Source: Marinobacter sp. ELB17
GTDB lineage: Bacteria; Pseudomonadota; Gammaproteobacteria; Pseudomonadales; Oleiphilaceae
Assembly (NCBI RefSeq): GCF_000169375.1
Contig: NZ_AAXY01000001.1
Coordinates: forward strand, 1 to 64,000
DNA length: 64,000 bases
Direction: 5' to 3'
Under the pieces are notes generated by a model. It searched no databases and was not told where the DNA came from. It worked only from the letters and a program-made list of their open reading frames with translations. A program made the translations under genes and the position numbers. Shown here piece by piece: positions 60,838-64,000 of this stretch. The stretch's first letter is position 1; every line of letters starts with the position of its first letter.

Positions 60838-61893
60838 CTATCCCGGTTGCGGCTTCACCCTCGGTCTAATAAATCCCACAATCGATAATGGCTGAGCACA
60901 GCAGCTGCAGAGAAAGCTCGGTCTTGCTTTAGCCGTTGGCGCGGGCAGCTTTACTCTGAGCAGGTACTGCACCCATCGCAGTGTTTTCTTGGCATTGCCG
61001 TGTAAAAAACCAAAGTCTCTCGTCCGTCTGAATCCTTTGGGCAGGGTATGCTGAAGCAGCAAGGCAATAAAGTCCTCGCCAGGTAGCTGTCTGATGTTGG
61101 TTTTTCCGGTGGTACTGTTGACATACCGGAAGCGGATAGTGTCACCATCATCGGCCATGATATTGCTGTTGCTGATCACGCCACGGTAGAGATAGCGGGA
61201 TAGATATTTCAGTGCCGGCAATCCGCTTCCGACAGGCTCACAGTCGACAATCCATGCTTTGGGAATGTCACGCGGTAACCACAGGCCACTTTGTTTGAGT
61301 GCCTGCAACAGCCTTGCGCGAAACACGGTGGCGAGGTTCTTTTCCTTGAACAAATACTTGCCCCGTTTTTTTCGCCACTCTTTGCGGCTTTTTAGTAATC
61401 CCCCTGCGGGCACAATAAAATGAATGTGCGGGTGATAGTCTAATCGCCGAGAGTGGGTATGCAGCACGCCGGTCATGCCGATGTCGCAACCTAGCTGCCG
61501 ATCATTGCGGGCAAATTGTTTCAGCGTGTCGGTGGCACACTTGAACATCAGTGAATAGACATCGGCCTGATGTTTTTTTGCCAAGGCCCGCAATTGAAAC
61601 GGCAGCGTAAAGGTCACCATAAAATACGTGACCGGCAGTAATTTGTTCTGCTGTCGCTCCAGCCATTGCGTGGCGCTATGGTTTTGACATTGGTTACAGG
61701 CGCGATGCCCGCAGGATTGGAAGACACGGCCGGACCAGTCGCACGCCTTGCACGCCAAGGCGACCTCGCCGTATTGACCTTCGCGGCATCCTGACATGGC
61801 GTTCAGCGCCGACCATTGGTCTTTGCTGGTCGACTTGCCGTGCTTGATTTTGAAGCGATCACCGTAGCGATGAAGGAGCTCCTTTACGTTCAT
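60838..61893 (-). CDS. IS91-family transposase
   Basis: A 351-residue rolling-circle-type transposase: N-terminal zinc-binding motif (CKACDWSGRVFQSCGHRACN, then QCQ), LPVTYFMVTFTLPFQLR, YHPHIHFIVPAGG (HUH metal site) and the C-terminal region with the two-tyrosine motif (ALKYLSRYLYRGVI). It appears full length for the shorter members of the family. Confidence 0.92.
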   Translation of the reverse strand: MNVKELLHRYGDRFKIKHGKSTSKDQWSALNAMSGCREGQYGEVALACKACDWSGRVFQSCGHRACNQCQNHSATQWLERQQNKLLPVTYFMVTFTLPFQLRALAKKHQADVYSLMFKCATDTLKQFARNDRQLGCDIGMTGVLHTHSRRLDYHPHIHFIVPAGGLLKSRKEWRKKRGKYLFKEKNLATVFRARLLQALKQSGLWLPRDIPKAWIVDCEPVGSGLPALKYLSRYLYRGVISNSNIMADDGDTIRFRYVNSTTGKTNIRQLPGEDFIALLLQHTLPKGFRRTRDFGFLHGNAKKTLRWVQYLLRVKLPAPTAKARPSFLCSCCAQPLSIVGFIRPRVKPQPG

Positions 61894-61894
61894 G

Positions 61895-62800
61895 CTAAAC
61901 CGCCCCGTCGAGTTTGACTTCGAGTTGGTCCATTAACGTGTTAATGATCAACTGGGTGTTCTGATGGACCTCATCGGTCAGCTGCGTGTAGATGGCCGTT
62001 GTTTTAGGGCAGGCATGGCCCATCTCGAATTGAATCGCGCGCAGGTGAAGGTTGCTGGCCGTGAGGTGTGCGCCATAGCAGTGGCGCAAGCTGTGAGGCG
62101 TAATGTCTTTATGGATGTTGCAGCTTTTGAGTATGGCTTTAAACGATTTCTGTAAGCCGCTGCGATCCATGACGGCAATCGCCAATTTTCTCTCTTCGGG
62201 TGTTCTGCCTCTGGGAAACAGGAACTGTGGGTGACGGTGTGTTGACCAGTAATACCGCAGGGCGGTTCGTGTGATGGTGGGCAGCGTGACCACCCGATCT
62301 TTTTGCCCTTTGCCCAAGCGCACATGAACCTTCATGCGCTGGCCATCGATATCGCCGACTTTTAGGTTCAAGGCTTCGCCAAGCCGCAACCCCATGCTGT
62401 AGGCGACAAGAATAAAGGTTTGGTAGCGCAGCTCACGGGTATGGTTAATGACACGCTCGATTTCAGCCTGGGTGAGAATATCGGGTAGGGTTTTCTTTTG
62501 GGGTGGCTTGACGATATCGACCCAGGTCCAGGTTTTATTGAGTACGTGTTTATAAAAGAACTGGAGCCCGTTACGATCAACCTTAACGGTGCTCCATGAG
62601 TGTGAGTGGACCAGCGCGGTAAAGTATTCTTTCAGATTGTCGAGCGTTAATGTATCGGGGCACCGGTCAAAAAACTCGGTAACACGCCGAACAGCTCGAG
62701 AATAAACGTCAATGGTGGTGGCGGCTTTTCCCTGCCGGTGCAATGCATTAACATGCTGTGTGTACAGTGAATGGTAGTGTGCTTGCTGTGCAGCGTTCAT
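61895..62800 (-). CDS. tyrosine recombinase of the IS91-like element
   Basis: A 301-residue XerD-like integrase: SAM-like N-terminal domain (~10-95), Arg in YSMGLRLGEALNL, HSLRHCYGAHL, GHACPKTTAIYTQL with the nucleophile Tyr. It ends one base before the transposase start, so the two are co-expressed. Such paired recombinases occur in one branch of IS91-like elements; the role in transposition is not settled. Confidence 0.9.
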   Translation of the reverse strand: MNAAQQAHYHSLYTQHVNALHRQGKAATTIDVYSRAVRRVTEFFDRCPDTLTLDNLKEYFTALVHSHSWSTVKVDRNGLQFFYKHVLNKTWTWVDIVKPPQKKTLPDILTQAEIERVINHTRELRYQTFILVAYSMGLRLGEALNLKVGDIDGQRMKVHVRLGKGQKDRVVTLPTITRTALRYYWSTHRHPQFLFPRGRTPEERKLAIAVMDRSGLQKSFKAILKSCNIHKDITPHSLRHCYGAHLTASNLHLRAIQFEMGHACPKTTAIYTQLTDEVHQNTQLIINTLMDQLEVKLDGAV

Positions 62801-62891
62801 GGGTAAACCCTCTCGTTTGTAGCCCTTAATTGGGTGAGAGAGGGAATACTTAGTTTTGGGAGGGTTGGCAACTTTGCCGCGTAGCGGCTCC

Positions 62892-62973
62892 GTTCAACAA
62901 GACGGTCAACCGGACACCAAAAGCGTGCCGCTTTTGGTTCCCTCCACCGCTGGCGGTTATCTAAGCGTTATGC
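62892..62973 (+). repeat. attC34
   Basis: R'' GTTCAAC mirrors GTTGAAC at 60624, which proves that the IS91-like element sits inside this cassette. Arms CCAAAAGCG/CGCTTTTGG; R' GTTATGC. Confidence 0.88.
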
Positions 62974-63044
62974 AGTACGTGCGTATTTACGTACGTACTA
63001 AAAAGCGTACAATGGTAAAAAGTTGAACACATCAGAGGTGCTTC

Positions 63045-63287
63045 ATGACCGGAATTACAGCAACTGAGGCGCGCAGCAACCTTTATCGGTTGATTGACGA
63101 AACTGCCGAGTCCCACCAACCAATCATCATCATGGGCAAACGGAACAAAGCCGTCTTGGTTTCCGAGGAAGATTGGTCTGCAATTCAGGAAACGCTTTAC
63201 CTGTTATCTGTACCAGGTATGCGCGAGTCTATTCGAGAGGGAATGGATACCCCTGTGGATCAGTGCGATGAGGAGCTGAACTGGTGA
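63045..63287 (+). CDS. yefM: cassette 35: YefM-type antitoxin
   Basis: An 80-residue Phd/YefM antitoxin: ITATEARSNLYRLIDETAES, GKRNKAVLVSEEDWSAIQE. It overlaps the toxin gene by 4 bases (GTGA). GTACGTAC-rich inverted bases upstream (~62975-62998) may be its operator. Distinct from the cassette 8 pair, which runs the other way. Confidence 0.92.
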   Translation: MTGITATEARSNLYRLIDETAESHQPIIIMGKRNKAVLVSEEDWSAIQETLYLLSVPGMRESIREGMDTPVDQCDEELNW

Positions 63288-63547
63288 CATGGAAGTTGGT
63301 TTACACCAAACAGGCCCAAAAAGATGCAAAGAAGTTAGCCTCTAGCAGCCTCAAGCCAAAAGCTCAGGAATTGTTGGCGCTGATTGCGGAAGATCCGTAC
63401 AGGAGGCCGCCGCCGTTTGAAAAGCTCATTGGTGATCTTGCTGGAGCATACTCTCGCCGCATCAATATCCAGCATCGTGTTGTTTACCAAGTGCTCGAAG
63501 ACGAACGAGTGGTAAAAGTTCTCCGGCTCTGGAGTCACTACGAATAA
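63284..63547 (+). CDS. yoeB: cassette 35: YoeB/Txe-type toxin
   Basis: An 87-residue toxin: MTWKLVYTKQAQKDAKKLAS, PPPFEKLIGDLAGAYSRRIN, HRVVYQV and the terminal LRLWSHYE (catalytic His-Tyr). GTG start overlapping the antitoxin stop. Confidence 0.92.
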   Translation: MTWKLVYTKQAQKDAKKLASSSLKPKAQELLALIAEDPYRRPPPFEKLIGDLAGAYSRRINIQHRVVYQVLEDERVVKVLRLWSHYE

Positions 63548-63548
63548 T

Positions 63549-63595
63549 GCATAACCAGCCGCTGTTGCCGGACAATTTTTCCACCGCTTTGCGGC
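63549..63595 (+). repeat. attC35, truncated
   Basis: R'' GCATAAC matches the cassette start TTATGC. The hairpin begins (CAGCCGC...GCGGCTG) but no R' core follows; IS1182-like sequence takes over between about 63591 and 63625. Confidence 0.65.
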
Positions 63596-64000
63596 TGTAG
63601 AAAAACCCCAAGTCGGACAGATTTTGGTAGTATTGAGAAAACAGACAAGGAGCCGTCGGAATGCCTCGTTTCAAGCACTACAACTACGACCAAGATACGA
63701 TGGTCGTCATCAACTACCGAGAATAACTCCAGTCCGGCACCTTCGAGCACGCGGTTCACTACCTGATCGAACACAAGCTGGACCTATCGGTGTTTCATCC
63801 TAGGTACCGCAACGATGACACCGGCCGCCTGGCCTACGATCCCGCCATTCTGTTGAAGATCATTCTGTTTGCTTATTCCAAAGGCATCACCTCCAGCCGC
63901 GAGATCCAGTGGTGCTGTGAGACCAACATCATCTTTAAAGCGCTGTCCTGCGATACAGTCCCGCACTTCACCACCTTGGCCAAGTTTGTCAGCCAGCACG
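63591..64000 (+). mobile_element. IS1182-like element, left end (runs off the window)
   Basis: About 70 bases of leader begin GCGGCTGTAGAAAAACCCC and are followed by the transposase frame. The exact left end is unclear because GCGGCTG could instead belong to the attC35 stem. Confidence 0.65.
63661..64000 (+). pseudogene. IS1182-family transposase with early nonsense codon
   Basis: The frame from the ATG at 63661 reads MPRFKHYNYDQDTMVVINYR E, then a TAA at 63724, then LQSGTFEHAVHYLIEHKLDL and TGRLAYDPAILLKIILFAYS, both typical of the IS1182 DDE transposase N-terminus. Family members have CAA (Gln) at the stop position, so a single C-to-T change inactivates this copy. It continues beyond the window. 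Confidence 0.85.

Larger units (their letters stand above)
60631..62866 (-). mobile_element. IS91-like element with a tyrosine recombinase gene
   Basis: The element carries a Y2-type transposase and a recombinase gene in tandem. The end downstream of the transposase abuts GAAC (60627-60630), the tetranucleotide preferred by IS91-type elements. Hairpins lie at each end: AAATAGCG...CGCTATTT (~60690-60718) and CCCTCTC...GAGAGGG (62808-62844). The right boundary is estimated. It fills cassette 34 (60625-62967), of which little else remains. Confidence 0.7.

Overview
The window looks like a gammaproteobacterial chromosome, most likely Marinobacter or a close relative. This is an inference from protein content (a B12-controlled class Ia nrdAB locus, an lldD/dld lactate locus, a Liv-type ABC plus acyl-CoA cluster, an intI plus large cassette array); no rRNA or tRNA was seen to confirm it. 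The first ~8 kb is a patchwork of acquired and decaying genes: a YnfA-type fragment, a hipA piece fused to foreign sequence, formyltransferase and PhzF remnants, and an AraC-type remnant, interspersed with intact LysE/RhtB exporters, a MocR regulator, and a divergent AraC/EamA pair.

From 8 to 35 kb the content is ordinary chromosome: a dCache chemoreceptor, RidA, an internally deleted diaminopimelate dehydrogenase, a YkgJ protein, a flavin monooxygenase-like protein and an RRM protein. An eleven-gene minus-strand cluster (13.2-23.7 kb) follows. It encodes a Liv-type ABC importer (five genes), an AMP-forming acyl-CoA ligase, a small DUF6285-like protein, an APH-fold kinase, an acyl-CoA dehydrogenase, an SDR and a TetR regulator. 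The kinase/small protein/dehydrogenase/SDR/ligase set matches the LvaA-E logic for 4-hydroxyacid (levulinate) catabolism. Next is a lactate locus with a FadR-type regulator, a collapsed L-lactate permease, LldD and an FAD/Fe-S D-lactate dehydrogenase. After two envelope genes comes a cobalamin riboswitch leading nrdA-nrdB.

From 35.3 kb to the right edge the window is a mobile-integron-like chromosomal integron: intI on the minus strand with a perfect LexA box in its promoter, attI, and 35 consecutive cassettes delimited by attC sites. Every cassette boundary was checked by one rule: the first bases of a cassette are the reverse complement of that cassette's own R'' box. Cargo includes a SIR2-HerA defence pair, ten toxin-antitoxin-type modules (ParDE, CcdAB, YefM-YoeB twice, BrnTA-type three times, two RelE/ParE with addiction-module antidotes, DUF4160/DUF2442), two LysE exporters, a GIY-YIG-like protein, RDD, GFA, ICMT-like and lipoprotein genes. 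Ten cassettes have no gene and fall into two repeated families (A, six copies; B, four copies) of 411-422 bp.

The distal array is invaded by mobile DNA aimed at attC or cassette ends: a complete group IIC-type intron with its reverse transcriptase in the R' core of attC32, an opposite-strand intron remnant in the R'' box of attC31, a 167-bp MITE-like element in the core of attC19, an IS91-like element with its own tyrosine recombinase in cassette 34, and an IS1182-like element carrying a nonsense mutation at attC35.
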